NCBI RefSeq assembly: GCF_000024205.1
Contig: NC_013216.1
Location: 558,001 to 622,000 of the forward strand
Length of the DNA: 64,000 nt
From: Desulfofarcimen acetoxidans DSM 771
Lineage (GTDB): Bacteria; Bacillota; Desulfotomaculia; Desulfotomaculales; Desulfofarciminaceae
Direction: 5' to 3'
Below, piece after piece: positions 16,538 through 25,358 of this stretch (positions are counted from its first letter, which is position 1; each line of letters starts with the position of its first letter). A model generated the notes under the pieces. It did no database searches. It was not told the DNA's origin and saw nothing but the letters and a program-made list of their open reading frames with translations. A program made the translations under genes and the position numbers.

Positions 16538-16711
16538 CATAACCGGAGCAGGGAGCTTTATCTGAATGATAAAGCTTAAAAGAGAAGCCGGTGCGAGTCC
16601 GGCGCGGTCCCGCCACTGTAATGGGTAGGAGCCTCACACTATGTCACTGGGACAGGATATTCCCGGGAAGACGTGAGGTTTACGATGATCCTAAGCCAGG
16701 AAAACTGCCTT
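16538..16711 (+). ncRNA. Cobalamin riboswitch upstream of the intrinsic-factor-like/ECF operon
   Basis: Class hallmarks in order: GAAGCCGGTGCGAGTCCGGC, GCGGTCCCGCCACTGTAATG, CACTGGGACAGGATATTCCC with GGGAAG, and the 3' B12-box CTAAGCCAGGAAAACTGCC (about 16690-16709). It is followed by a 10-codon frame and an intrinsic terminator at 16786-16826, so control is likely by premature termination. It is the third cobalamin riboswitch within 900 bp. Confidence 0.95.
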
Positions 16712-16756
16712 GTTCTTTATTGCCACATATCTACGTGTGATAGGAGGTGGTTTTTA

Positions 16757-16789
16757 ATGTTTATGCCATTTTTGCCGGCATCGCCATAA
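16757..16789 (+). other. 10-codon open frame with perfect SD inside the riboswitch leader
   Basis: TAGGAGGTGG (16741-16750) lies 6 nt before ATG at 16757, which opens the frame MFMPFLPASP and a stop at 16787-16789. The stop overlaps the first base pairs of the terminator stem. It may be a leader peptide whose translation affects the terminator, or a gene remnant. Confidence 0.4.
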
Positions 16790-16826
16790 AATCCCGATTC
16801 ACTTGTGGATCGGGATTTTTATTTTT
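16786..16826 (+). terminator. Riboswitch expression-platform terminator
   Basis: Stem AAATCCCGAT/ATCGGGATTT (16788-16797, 16807-16818 region) followed by TTTTTATTTTTGT, about 110 bp before the SLH-protein start. Confidence 0.85.
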
Positions 16827-16934
16827 GTATTGGTTGCAATTAAGTTTAAAATTATTTGTTTTATTAAATATTGCTAATTTTAGAGATAATTAAAGATGTT
16901 GCGAACTTGTTATGGGAAAGGTGGATATTAGATA

Positions 16935-19900
16935 ATGAGGAGAAAAAACACAAAATTACAATTCATAACGTTATCAGTAATGATATTTTTTATCCTGAAC
17001 ATTATTCAGTTTTCCGGATTAACCAGCCAGTCAGCAAACGGGCAAGAGGCTGTATATACTTCTGCTGAAATGGCGGCAAAAGCAGTTGATTTTATTAACG
17101 ATAAGTATAAGGCGGGAGAGAAAATTGATGGCTATACCGCTTATGTGCTGGCTATGGCCGGGCAGGATTTGTCAAGTGAGAAATGGAGCATAAACGGCAC
17201 TAGTTTAAGAAGTGAAATCGAAAACTTAGCCGACTTAATGGGAAATAATGTTAATTTAATAAATTATGTTTGCTTAACCCAGAATAATGACGGCAGTTTC
17301 GGCCCTTATGCCAATGAATATGGGACAAAGGTGCCGCTGCAGGCTTTGTCGACAGTTAAAGAAGACATTACTGTCGGCAGCGATGTTTACAATCAGGTGC
17401 AGAGTGCCATTGATAATGCTGTAAACTTTTTTAAGACAAAATATCAAAACGGCGGCATGACCTATGATGTAAACGGTTGGAGTTTCGATTACCGCTGTGT
17501 TGAGGCACTGGCAAAATCGGGGGAGGACCTGTCAGTGGGCGGTTGGGTCTATAATGGTGTATCCCTCAAAGACAGCATAATGCTTTCTGCCAATAGTACG
17601 GCGCGGTCCATTAAAAAGGATTCATCTGTACAGGACGCTGTGTATCTGTCCAAAGAACTTACGGCTCTTTATGCTGTTGACAAAGCTTCAACCGACATTG
17701 ATGTTCTGGCCGGTGCGATTACAGCCAAACAAAATGGTGACGGCAGTTTCGGGACAAATATGTTTGACCATATTATGGTTCTGAATGCTCTCGGAAAAGC
17801 TGGAGCAATCAGTAATATTGACCAGACAAAGGCATTTAATTTTATTGATAATTTGAAAGAAATTCATAAGAACTCCTGGGGTCAAGACGCCGGTGTAGCC
17901 TGGGGCTCACAGTACACAAGCGGTTTTGAAGAGTCTGATACCACTGCCCAGGTTATTACGGCACTCAGTTATTTTTCTGAGGCGAAGAACGAAGGCAGCG
18001 ATGTTTATAAGACTATACAGGGTGGTCTTACCTATCTTAACGACGTGCAAGATGCTGACACGGCGGCCATAGTCCGTATAGAAGGTGACAGCACCTTTTC
18101 CTCTGCTGAAACACTGCTGGCACTCAAGTCACTGGGATATACTTTTGACCAGTATACAGGGACTGCTTCAAAATGGGTGAAAAATTCCCGGACGAAAACT
18201 ATAACTCAGTGCATAAAGGCAGTGAACAAATGGGGTGACGCCGGACGCCTGGACAGGCTGATTAGACTTTTGGCAGACCGGCAAAAAGCAGAGGATCCGG
18301 GTAAAGGTTCTTTTGAAAACAGCGTATACAGCGATATGTGGGCTTATTTAGCCCTTGGTGAAGCCGGAAAGCTTGACGGGCTTAACACCGGCGATGCTAA
18401 AACGTATATTTTATCTAAGCAGGATACTTCCGGTTCCTGGGGAGAAATCTTTGATCAATACTACCCTGATTTCCTTTCCACAGCACAGGCTATCCGGTCG
18501 CTCAGCTATCTGCCGGAAGCCGGTGAGGCAGATGTTCAGGCAGCAATAAATAAAGGTCTGAATTATCTGAAAACCCTTCAGCGGGATGACGGCAGCGTTA
18601 GCGCAAAAGATGATGACCCTGCTGTAGATAATTCTGAGCTAATCATAACTTTAAATAGATTGAATATAGATCCACAAGGTGCTGAATGGACAAAAACTGT
18701 TGATGGCAAAAAATTTACTCCGGTATCTTATCTGATGAATAACACAATGAATGCCGATGGCAGCTTTGGCGCATCTAAAAATGTTTTTGGAGCCACTGAA
18801 GCACTTTATGCATATTTAATTCAGGACGGTACCGGTAACCCTGGCGGAGACGGTCCAGGAGGCGGCTCGTCTGAGAACCGGTGCAGTGTTAATATCGCGA
18901 TAGTGGGAAAGGACGACGAAATTATTTACAGACCGGGCAGTGTTATCCTGGATAAAACTTCAAAATGGGGTATTACTGCTATGGGCGCACTCCATGCCAC
19001 AGGTTTGAGCTATGTAGGCGACAGCAGTTTTGTTAAGAGCATTGATGGGCTGGCTAACAGCGGCATGAACGGGTGGATGTACAGTGTTAACGGGGTTGTG
19101 CCTATGACTACTGCTTCTGATAAAGTGGTTAAAGAGGGGGATAGGGTAATCTGGTGGTATAGTACGGATATGAATTCATCAGGACCTAGTTGGGACAGTC
19201 TCTTAAAAGGATCTGCAGGTGCCGGGGGCAATCAGTCGGCAGCTGCTTCATCAACTAGCCTCATTGAGCAAAATAAAGAACTTCCAGATGCATTGCAGGT
19301 TTCGGAAAAGGCTCTGGCAGCGCTGGAGCAGATAGCCCTGCTGCTTAATCCTCAAGACATTGAAAAAGAAAATACATTGGATGCATCGGTTCAGGACGAC
19401 GAGATTAATAATGTAATTGTAGTAGGCAGCAGGCAGCCTTTAAATCTGGCTTTGCTCAAAACATTAAAAAAGGAACTGGATCAGAATGAGGTACAGTTAA
19501 CACAAAAAGTTGAAGCGGACAGTGGAGCTGTCCTGTTGGATGCCAAAGAGGAACTGGCTCTGGTTATTCCGGCTAAGTCACTTAATAAGGATATGGAAAT
19601 AAACGTTAAGGAAGCAGCTGCCGGCAATCAGCAGGAAACTGCCGCACCGTCAGGTTTTCGTCAGGTGTCAGCAATTTACGATTTTGGTCCCAAAGATACT
19701 GTTTTTACTATGCCGGCGACATTAACCTTTAAGCTGGTTATGCCTCCTTTGGTTAAGCCGGATAGACTGGTTTTGGCCTATTACGATAAAGTTGCCGGCA
19801 AGTGGGTATCTGTCCCTGCTGTTGTGGATTTGGATAAAGGTTTAGTCCTGACCAAGCTGCGGCATTTAGGACAATATGCGGTTTTTGCCCGCGAGTCTTT

Positions 19901-20441
19901 GAAGACCTTTGCTGATGTAAACGAAACTTCTTCTAGTTGGGCTAAAGATTATATAGAAAATCTGGCCGGGGCCGGAATTGTTGACGGTATAGATGCTACA
20001 CACTTTGAACCGTCAAGAAAGGTGACCAGGGCAGAATTGACCAGTTTATTGGTTAAAGCCTTAGGCATATCCACAGATCAAAGCTCTGCTATCTCTCTGA
20101 AGGATGTTCAAGCCGATGATTGGTACGCGGGGGCGGTTGGGGCAGCTCAGGCAGCCGGTTTGATTACCGGCTATGAAGACGGCACTTTCCGGCCGGGCAA
20201 CACTGTTAGCCGTGAAGAACTGGCGGTAATTCTGGTGCGCGCAATGAAACTTGAGTCTGACCAGGAAAAAATGTGGTTTGCCGACATAGATAAGATTAAC
20301 TCCTGGGCCAGAGACAGTGTGTTCACAGCTTCATCAAAAGGTCTCATAAAAGGTTTTCCTGATGGAACTTTTCGTCCTGATGTTGCTGCCGGCCGGGATG
20401 AGTGTGCGGTTATAATCTTTAGGATGTTGAATGAATATTAA
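16935..20441 (+). CDS. Cell-surface intrinsic-factor/transcobalamin-like protein with SLH anchor
   Basis: 1168 residues. Signal peptide about 1-38. Residues ~40-635 carry repeated alpha/alpha-toroid (prenyltransferase-like) motifs QNNDGSFG (~115), KQNGDGSFG (~265), KQDTSGSWG (~494), RDDGSVS (~549), ADGSFG (~606). After a Gly/Pro linker, residues ~647-758 form a DUF4430 (transcobalamin-like C-terminal) domain ending in GDRVIWWYS. A beta-sandwich region (~780-985) precedes three SLH domains (~990-1168) for S-layer/cell-wall attachment. Toroid plus DUF4430 is the domain order of animal intrinsic factor and transcobalamin. It follows a cobalamin riboswitch and heads an ECF-transporter operon, so I infer corrinoid capture at the cell surface. 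AAAGGTGG lies 10 nt before ATG. Confidence 0.9.
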   Translation: MRRKNTKLQFITLSVMIFFILNIIQFSGLTSQSANGQEAVYTSAEMAAKAVDFINDKYKAGEKIDGYTAYVLAMAGQDLSSEKWSINGTSLRSEIENLADLMGNNVNLINYVCLTQNNDGSFGPYANEYGTKVPLQALSTVKEDITVGSDVYNQVQSAIDNAVNFFKTKYQNGGMTYDVNGWSFDYRCVEALAKSGEDLSVGGWVYNGVSLKDSIMLSANSTARSIKKDSSVQDAVYLSKELTALYAVDKASTDIDVLAGAITAKQNGDGSFGTNMFDHIMVLNALGKAGAISNIDQTKAFNFIDNLKEIHKNSWGQDAGVAWGSQYTSGFEESDTTAQVITALSYFSEAKNEGSDVYKTIQGGLTYLNDVQDADTAAIVRIEGDSTFSSAETLLALKSLGYTFDQYTGTASKWVKNSRTKTITQCIKAVNKWGDAGRLDRLIRLLADRQKAEDPGKGSFENSVYSDMWAYLALGEAGKLDGLNTGDAKTYILSKQDTSGSWGEIFDQYYPDFLSTAQAIRSLSYLPEAGEADVQAAINKGLNYLKTLQRDDGSVSAKDDDPAVDNSELIITLNRLNIDPQGAEWTKTVDGKKFTPVSYLMNNTMNADGSFGASKNVFGATEALYAYLIQDGTGNPGGDGPGGGSSENRCSVNIAIVGKDDEIIYRPGSVILDKTSKWGITAMGALHATGLSYVGDSSFVKSIDGLANSGMNGWMYSVNGVVPMTTASDKVVKEGDRVIWWYSTDMNSSGPSWDSLLKGSAGAGGNQSAAASSTSLIEQNKELPDALQVSEKALAALEQIALLLNPQDIEKENTLDASVQDDEINNVIVVGSRQPLNLALLKTLKKELDQNEVQLTQKVEADSGAVLLDAKEELALVIPAKSLNKDMEINVKEAAAGNQQETAAPSGFRQVSAIYDFGPKDTVFTMPATLTFKLVMPPLVKPDRLVLAYYDKVAGKWVSVPAVVDLDKGLVLTKLRHLGQYAVFARESLKTFADVNETSSSWAKDYIENLAGAGIVDGIDATHFEPSRKVTRAELTSLLVKALGISTDQSSAISLKDVQADDWYAGAVGAAQAAGLITGYEDGTFRPGNTVSREELAVILVRAMKLESDQEKMWFADIDKINSWARDSVFTASSKGLIKGFPDGTFRPDVAAGRDECAVIIFRMLNEY

Positions 20442-20446
20442 TATGT

Positions 20447-20471
20447 GTTGCGGCATGTTTCATGCCGCAAC
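20447..20471 (+). terminator. Intercistronic hairpin (11-bp stem)
   Basis: GTTGCGGCATG-TTT-CATGCCGCAAC just after the SLH-protein stop. The following sequence (GGATTAAATAAAAATT) is only weakly U-rich, so it is probably a partial terminator or processing stem lowering expression of the downstream genes. Confidence 0.5.
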
Positions 20472-20537
20472 GGATTAAATAAAAATTATTTGTGTTTAGA
20501 CTTCTTTATAACCGGCTTAGTTGGTTTGTGATGAGGA

Positions 20538-21269
20538 GTGGGGATTCTGAAAAAGAAAATAATCTATATTACACTAACACTGGTGATTTTAGCAGCTATT
20601 CTGGGCCCGTCTATTTATGCAAATAAATTCAGCAGAAACCAGATTGCTGCACAATTCAAAAATAACACAACCACCCAGACGGGTGAAAGCAAGTCGCTGC
20701 CGGCTAGCGATGCGTCAAAAGCCGGAGAGCAAAAAACAGAGGCAAAACAAGAAGCGGAGCTAAAAACAGGTGATGCTATGCCGTTTCAAGAAAGCGAAGC
20801 AACGGACAAAGATATTAAAACAAAGCCTGTTGATAAAAATAACAATTCAGGGCTTAGCGAAAATAAAGATAGCGCCGGACAGTTAAATAAAAATGCTGCG
20901 GCGCCGGACAGTTCACAGGAGATTTCCCGCACTGTTGGCATGGCTGTAGTTGGCAAGGAGGGGGAATTGCTCTATGCGCCTGGCAGCGTTACCGTAACCT
21001 CCAAAAATATATGGGACACCACGGCGTTGGGTGCTTTGGACGCTACCTCCCTGCCTTATAAAGTGTCCAGCGGGTTCTCAGGTTTTGTTGAGGAAATTGC
21101 CGGTTGCCGTAATAAAGGACAGTCAGGCTGGATGTATATGGTTAACGGTGAAGTTCCGGGAGTTTCCGCCAGCCAAAAACAGGTGAAAACGGGAGATAAA
21201 GTTATCTGGTGGTACAGTAAGAGTATGGATGCTCCAATGCCCGATTGGGATGCTTTGTTAAAAAAATAA
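20538..21269 (+). CDS. Membrane-anchored DUF4430 (transcobalamin beta-domain-like) protein
   Basis: 243 residues: Lys-rich start, one hydrophobic segment (IIYITLTLVILAAILG) without an obvious cleavage motif, a charged low-complexity linker of about 100 residues (rich in Lys, Glu, Asp, Asn), then a DUF4430 domain (~130-243) with GWMYMVNGEVP and VIWWYSKSM, very like the one in the SLH protein. It has no toroid. The GTG at 20538 overlaps the SD (GAGGAG 20533-20538); an in-frame CTG at 20547 is 8 nt from that SD and may be the real start. It probably sits on the outer face of the membrane and hands ligand to the ECF transporter encoded downstream. Role inferred. Confidence 0.85.
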   Translation: MGILKKKIIYITLTLVILAAILGPSIYANKFSRNQIAAQFKNNTTTQTGESKSLPASDASKAGEQKTEAKQEAELKTGDAMPFQESEATDKDIKTKPVDKNNNSGLSENKDSAGQLNKNAAAPDSSQEISRTVGMAVVGKEGELLYAPGSVTVTSKNIWDTTALGALDATSLPYKVSSGFSGFVEEIAGCRNKGQSGWMYMVNGEVPGVSASQKQVKTGDKVIWWYSKSMDAPMPDWDALLKK

Positions 21270-21308
21270 TGATGTTAGTATATTATTGAATTTGTTGGGG
21301 GGAAAATT

Positions 21309-22685
21309 ATGTTGCTCAGAAGTTACTCCGGCTGCGTTGCTGTCATTTTGTTTGTTTTATTGGTGTTTCCCGCTCTGGCGCAGGCACAGCAGTCTGCTGA
21401 TATAAAGCCTTCGATGGACAAAGCGGTGAAATACCTGTTGGATTATGAAAAAGAGCAAAATAGGCCTCTGTCTTTGTGGAGCTACACAGCTATGGCCGCG
21501 GCCGGGCAAAACCTGGATAATACTAAAGTTGAGCAGGCTTTGCTGCAGCAGCTTAACGTATCGGAAGCTACTGCTGAATACGGCCTCCTGGTTATTGCCT
21601 TAGTGGCTGCCGGGGAGAATCCATATGATTACCGGGGGCAGAATTTTATTGGGAAAATTCAGTCTGCCTGTCTTCCTGACGGAAAGTTTGCGGATAATAT
21701 CGACGGCAGCGGACAGGGGGACGGTGGGGAACAAGTATTAGCCAATGCACACATCTGGGCAGTGCTGGCCCTGCATGCCGCCGGGGCGGACAGTCAGGAT
21801 GCCGCCCGTCAAAAAGAGTGGCTGATTTCCCAGCAGCATGAAGATGGCGGTTTTAACTGGTGTGTCAGCGACAAGAAATCGGATGTCGATTCTACCGGTA
21901 TGGCCTTAATGGCTCTGGGTGCTTTGGGAGAGAGAGAAGACAGCATAACAGTGAAAAAAGCATATGCATACCTAAAAAGCGTGCAGGAAAGTGACGGTGG
22001 CTTTGCTTCCTGGGGAGCGTCTAATGCCGAATCCTGCGGTATGGTTATAGAAGGCTTAACAGCGGTTGGGATTAAACCGGCAGCTGAAGAAATGAATAAT
22101 GCAGGTGGCAATCCGGTTGCGGCTATGCTTAATTACCAGTTAACTAACGGCAGCTTTGCTCATATAAAAGGCAGCGGAGCCAATGAGATAGCGACTTATC
22201 AGGCTTTAATGGCTTTATCGGATGAATATTATGGTAAATGTATTTACCAGCGGCTGGCGGACAAAAGTTTGGGAAATCAGGTTCCTGCTGTGCGAAAAAT
22301 TAAATTTCGGGTAGATGAAAATGATTACGAAGTTCAAGCGAACGGGCAAACCAGCTTGGAAGAAGCCGATGTCGCGCCTTTTTTGCTGAATGGGCGAACC
22401 TATGTGCCGCTGCGTTATCTGGCACAGGCTTTAGTTATACCGGAGGCAGGTATTTTGTGGTCGCCTGAAGAGCAAACGATAACACTTAACCATAATGGCA
22501 TTACTGTCAAGCTGGCTGTCGGCAGCAATCTCATATATGTTAATAATGTTGCTTTATCGCCAATGGATATTGTGCCGGTAATCAAAAACGATCGTGTTTT
22601 TCTACCGGCCCGTTATGTAGCTGAGTCCTTTGGCTGTCAAGTAGCCTGGCAGGAAGCAACACAAACGGTTATTATTACACAGTAG
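21309..22685 (+). CDS. Secreted alpha/alpha-toroid protein with C-terminal stalk domains
   Basis: 458 residues. Signal peptide ~1-25 (cleavage near ALAQA). Residues ~30-320 show toroid repeats: LPDGKFADNIDG, QQHEDGGFNWCVSD, VQESDGGFASWGASN and LTNGSFAHIKG, each followed by a helix with ALMAL or similar, as in intrinsic factor/squalene-cyclase-like barrels. The last ~130 residues are a stalk (copper-amine-oxidase N-like) domain: LNGRTYVPLRYLAQAL and NDRVFLPARYVAESFG. It lacks DUF4430, which the previous gene supplies. ATG preceded by GGGGGG. In the riboswitch-led operon, 17 bp before ecfT. Confidence 0.87.
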   Translation: MLLRSYSGCVAVILFVLLVFPALAQAQQSADIKPSMDKAVKYLLDYEKEQNRPLSLWSYTAMAAAGQNLDNTKVEQALLQQLNVSEATAEYGLLVIALVAAGENPYDYRGQNFIGKIQSACLPDGKFADNIDGSGQGDGGEQVLANAHIWAVLALHAAGADSQDAARQKEWLISQQHEDGGFNWCVSDKKSDVDSTGMALMALGALGEREDSITVKKAYAYLKSVQESDGGFASWGASNAESCGMVIEGLTAVGIKPAAEEMNNAGGNPVAAMLNYQLTNGSFAHIKGSGANEIATYQALMALSDEYYGKCIYQRLADKSLGNQVPAVRKIKFRVDENDYEVQANGQTSLEEADVAPFLLNGRTYVPLRYLAQALVIPEAGILWSPEEQTITLNHNGITVKLAVGSNLIYVNNVALSPMDIVPVIKNDRVFLPARYVAESFGCQVAWQEATQTVIITQ

Positions 22686-22710
22686 ATTTTTTTGCTAAGG
22701 AGTGTTGGGT

Positions 22711-23640
22711 GTGCGGGAAAAATTGTTTTATCAGGAAAAAGGCCTCTTCATACAAAGCCTGCACCCGTTTACATCTGTAGTTTATCTGGGTACGCTGCTA
22801 TTCCTGTCCTTAGCCTTTAACAACCCGCTTTATTTACTCGGAATATTAATAATGATTGTTTTAGCGATATGGGCGGCGGATGGTTGGAAGACCTGGGAAA
22901 CATATATGATAATAAGTTTGCCCATGATATTGTTGATTATTGTCATAAACCCCTTAATTAACAGCGCCGGAAAAACTGTTTTATGGTATGGTCCTCATAT
23001 TCCGTTTTGGGGCCGCCTTAATATTTCTTTGGAAGCTATATGCTACGGAGCTGCTATGAGCGTCAGGCTTTTGGATATTATCAGTTTGTTTTGCCTGTAT
23101 AATATAATCGTTCACCCGGATAAAGTCTTGAACCTGTTTTCCAGATTTGCAGGTAAATCCACGCTGGTAATATCCTTGTCTACCAGGCTGTTTCCGAGCA
23201 TGTTCAGGGAACTGGAGAATGTTAAAGATGTCCAGCGGCTGCGAGGTGTTGACTTCAGACAAGGGACAATCAAGGAGAGAATTAAGAAACATTTTTCTTT
23301 GATTAATATATTGCTTTTGTCTTCTCTGGAAAACTCACTGGGCATAGCAGAATCTATGCAGGCTCGCGCCTTTGGCAGCGGGCCTCGCTCCGTTTACTCC
23401 GCACATATGCTGAGACCGAGAGATATACTGTGCCTGAGCGGCAGTTCTCTGGCACTGGGAATAAGTATCTGGGGATTGCTGCGCGGTTTTGGTATGTATA
23501 ATTTTTACCCGCAGCTGGATTTTTTAATCAATGATCCGGTAACTGTAGTTGTGTTGGCTGCTGTTATGTTAAGTTTATCCGTTCCGGTATTGTTGAGTTG
23601 GGGGTGGCAGTATTGCCGGTTTATGAAATCAAAGATCTGA
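22711..23640 (+). CDS. ecfT: ECF transporter transmembrane (T) component
   Basis: Energy-coupling-factor T subunit linking the ATPases to the substrate-binding S component. About 309 residues with five to six membrane segments and the Ala-Arg-Gly-type coupling motif AESMQARAFGSG near residues 212-223. The open frame reaches back to GTG 22702, but AAGGAG (22697-22702) is 8 nt from the GTG at 22711, which I prefer. It overlaps the ATPase gene. The T, A, A and S functions all lie together, so this is a dedicated rather than shared ECF module. Confidence 0.9.
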   Translation: MREKLFYQEKGLFIQSLHPFTSVVYLGTLLFLSLAFNNPLYLLGILIMIVLAIWAADGWKTWETYMIISLPMILLIIVINPLINSAGKTVLWYGPHIPFWGRLNISLEAICYGAAMSVRLLDIISLFCLYNIIVHPDKVLNLFSRFAGKSTLVISLSTRLFPSMFRELENVKDVQRLRGVDFRQGTIKERIKKHFSLINILLLSSLENSLGIAESMQARAFGSGPRSVYSAHMLRPRDILCLSGSSLALGISIWGLLRGFGMYNFYPQLDFLINDPVTVVVLAAVMLSLSVPVLLSWGWQYCRFMKSKI

Positions 23641-25358
23641 TTTATTATTATCCTGAGGCTGAAAAACCTGCCCTGGACAGGATTAGTCTTGATATTGAAG
23701 AGGGTGAGTTTGTTTTGGTGGCCGGTGGGTCCGGTTCGGGTAAGTCTTCCCTGGCCAGGGTCTTGTCCGGGCTGCTGCCGGACTTTTATGGCGGGCGTTT
23801 TGGTGGCAAGGTGTTGTTTAAGGGAACTGATTTGCGCAGTATGGACCGGCGTAAGCTGGCGCGAAATGTAGGCATGGTCTTTCAGGATCCGGAGAAACAA
23901 TTAATAATGACAGGTGTCGAGGCTGAAATTGCTTTTGGTCTGGAGAATCTTGGTTTACCAAAAAAAGAAATGATGCGCCGTGTGGCTGAGGTGATTGGTT
24001 TTCTGGATTTAGCGGCAATAAAGCGGGAGTTTACCGCTGATCTGTCCGGCGGGCAGAAACAGAAACTGGCCCTGGCTTCTGTTTTGGCTATGCAGCCGCA
24101 GGTCTTAATTTTAGATGAGCCTACTTCTCAGCTGGATCCTGTGGCAGCGGAAGATTTTTTTAATCTAGTTAGAAGATTAAATGAAGAGATGGGTTTTACT
24201 GTTGTCTTAATTGAGCAAAGGCTGGAAAGGTGCTATCATTTGGCTGACCGGGTATTGCTTATGGATGGCGGAAAAATTGTATGCGCGGGCAGGCCGGATC
24301 AGGTGGTTTCCTGGTCGGTTCAAAGAGATAAATTTTTTCTTCCCCCGGTAGCCAGGTTCTTTTCTCTAATGGGTTTTTCCAGTGTTCCGGTAACCATCAA
24401 AGACGGTAGAAAGAAATTGCGAATATCATTGAAAGGAAAGCATTATTCAGGTCAGGCGGATAAGTGTTTGATGAATACTCTGAAGAAAAATGTTCCGGCC
24501 AAAGCGGAAAATAGTATGCCTCCGCTGGCTGAAGTGAAAAATTTATGGTTTACCTATTCCAATGGCAAGGAAGCATTGCAAAACATCAATTTACAAATCC
24601 GGGCCGGTGATTTTGTAGTTGTCCTGGGGGAGAATGGAGCCGGCAAATCAACTTTGTTAAAAACAATGACGGGTCTTTTACAACCGGGGCGCGGCAAGGT
24701 CTTATACCGTGGGGCTGACTTTAACAGAAATAAAGAGCAGTATATGGGCCGAAAGGTAGCCTATCTTTCTCAAAACCCTAACGACTATCTTTTTCAACGC
24801 ACTGTGGAAGATGAACTTATGTTTACCTTGAAGAATTGCCAGATGGAGGACGACGGTATTGTTGATAAACTACTGGCGGATTTATATATAGATTCTTACA
24901 GGAAGGTGAACCCGCGCGATTTAAGCTGTGGAGAGAGACAGCGGGTGGCCCTGGCTTCGGTGCTGGTAACCAGGCCGGAACTTTTGGTGCTGGATGAACC
25001 GACCAGAGGAGTAGATTATCAAATTAAAGCCGATTTGGGCAATTATTTGTCCGGCCAGGCCAAAGCCGGGGTAGGAGTGCTTTTAGTTACCCATGATGTG
25101 GAATTTGCCGCCGAATATGCTTCACGGGTAATTATGATGTTTGACGGTCAAATAATTTGTGAGGGCACAAAACATGAGGTTTTAGGCACGTCAGTATTCT
25201 ACTCCCCGCAAATCTGCAAACTTTGCACCGGCTATTTTGACAATATAGTGACATTTCAGGAAGCTTTGCAAAAAATCGGGCCTTTGTTATCCTGCCGGGC
25301 AAATTGCCTTGATCAAGATAAAGGGAGTGATGGTTTTGAACTCAGACACATACAATAA
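23613..25358 (+). CDS. ecfA: ECF transporter ATPase with two fused ATP-binding domains
   Basis: One chain holding both ECF ATPases. Domain 1: Walker A GGSGSGKSSLARVL (~33-46), signature LSGGQKQKLALASVLA, Walker B VLILDEPTSQLD. Domain 2: GENGAGKSTLLKTMTG (~345), signature LSCGERQRVALASVLV (second Gly replaced by Cys), Walker B LLVLDEPTRGVD. The frame is open from TTG 23598; TTG 23613 (giving MPVYEIKDLIYYYP) is 5 nt after GGGGTGG and fits the family start. It overlaps ecfT by 28 nt and the S gene by 23 nt, implying coupled translation. Fused EcfAA' is typical for dedicated ECF systems. Confidence 0.91.
   Translation: MPVYEIKDLIYYYPEAEKPALDRISLDIEEGEFVLVAGGSGSGKSSLARVLSGLLPDFYGGRFGGKVLFKGTDLRSMDRRKLARNVGMVFQDPEKQLIMTGVEAEIAFGLENLGLPKKEMMRRVAEVIGFLDLAAIKREFTADLSGGQKQKLALASVLAMQPQVLILDEPTSQLDPVAAEDFFNLVRRLNEEMGFTVVLIEQRLERCYHLADRVLLMDGGKIVCAGRPDQVVSWSVQRDKFFLPPVARFFSLMGFSSVPVTIKDGRKKLRISLKGKHYSGQADKCLMNTLKKNVPAKAENSMPPLAEVKNLWFTYSNGKEALQNINLQIRAGDFVVVLGENGAGKSTLLKTMTGLLQPGRGKVLYRGADFNRNKEQYMGRKVAYLSQNPNDYLFQRTVEDELMFTLKNCQMEDDGIVDKLLADLYIDSYRKVNPRDLSCGERQRVALASVLVTRPELLVLDEPTRGVDYQIKADLGNYLSGQAKAGVGVLLVTHDVEFAAEYASRVIMMFDGQIICEGTKHEVLGTSVFYSPQICKLCTGYFDNIVTFQEALQKIGPLLSCRANCLDQDKGSDGFELRHIQ

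Noticed and set aside
22981-23345. Minus-strand frames opposite ecfT
   Set aside because: Antisense shadows without SD or recognisable protein features.
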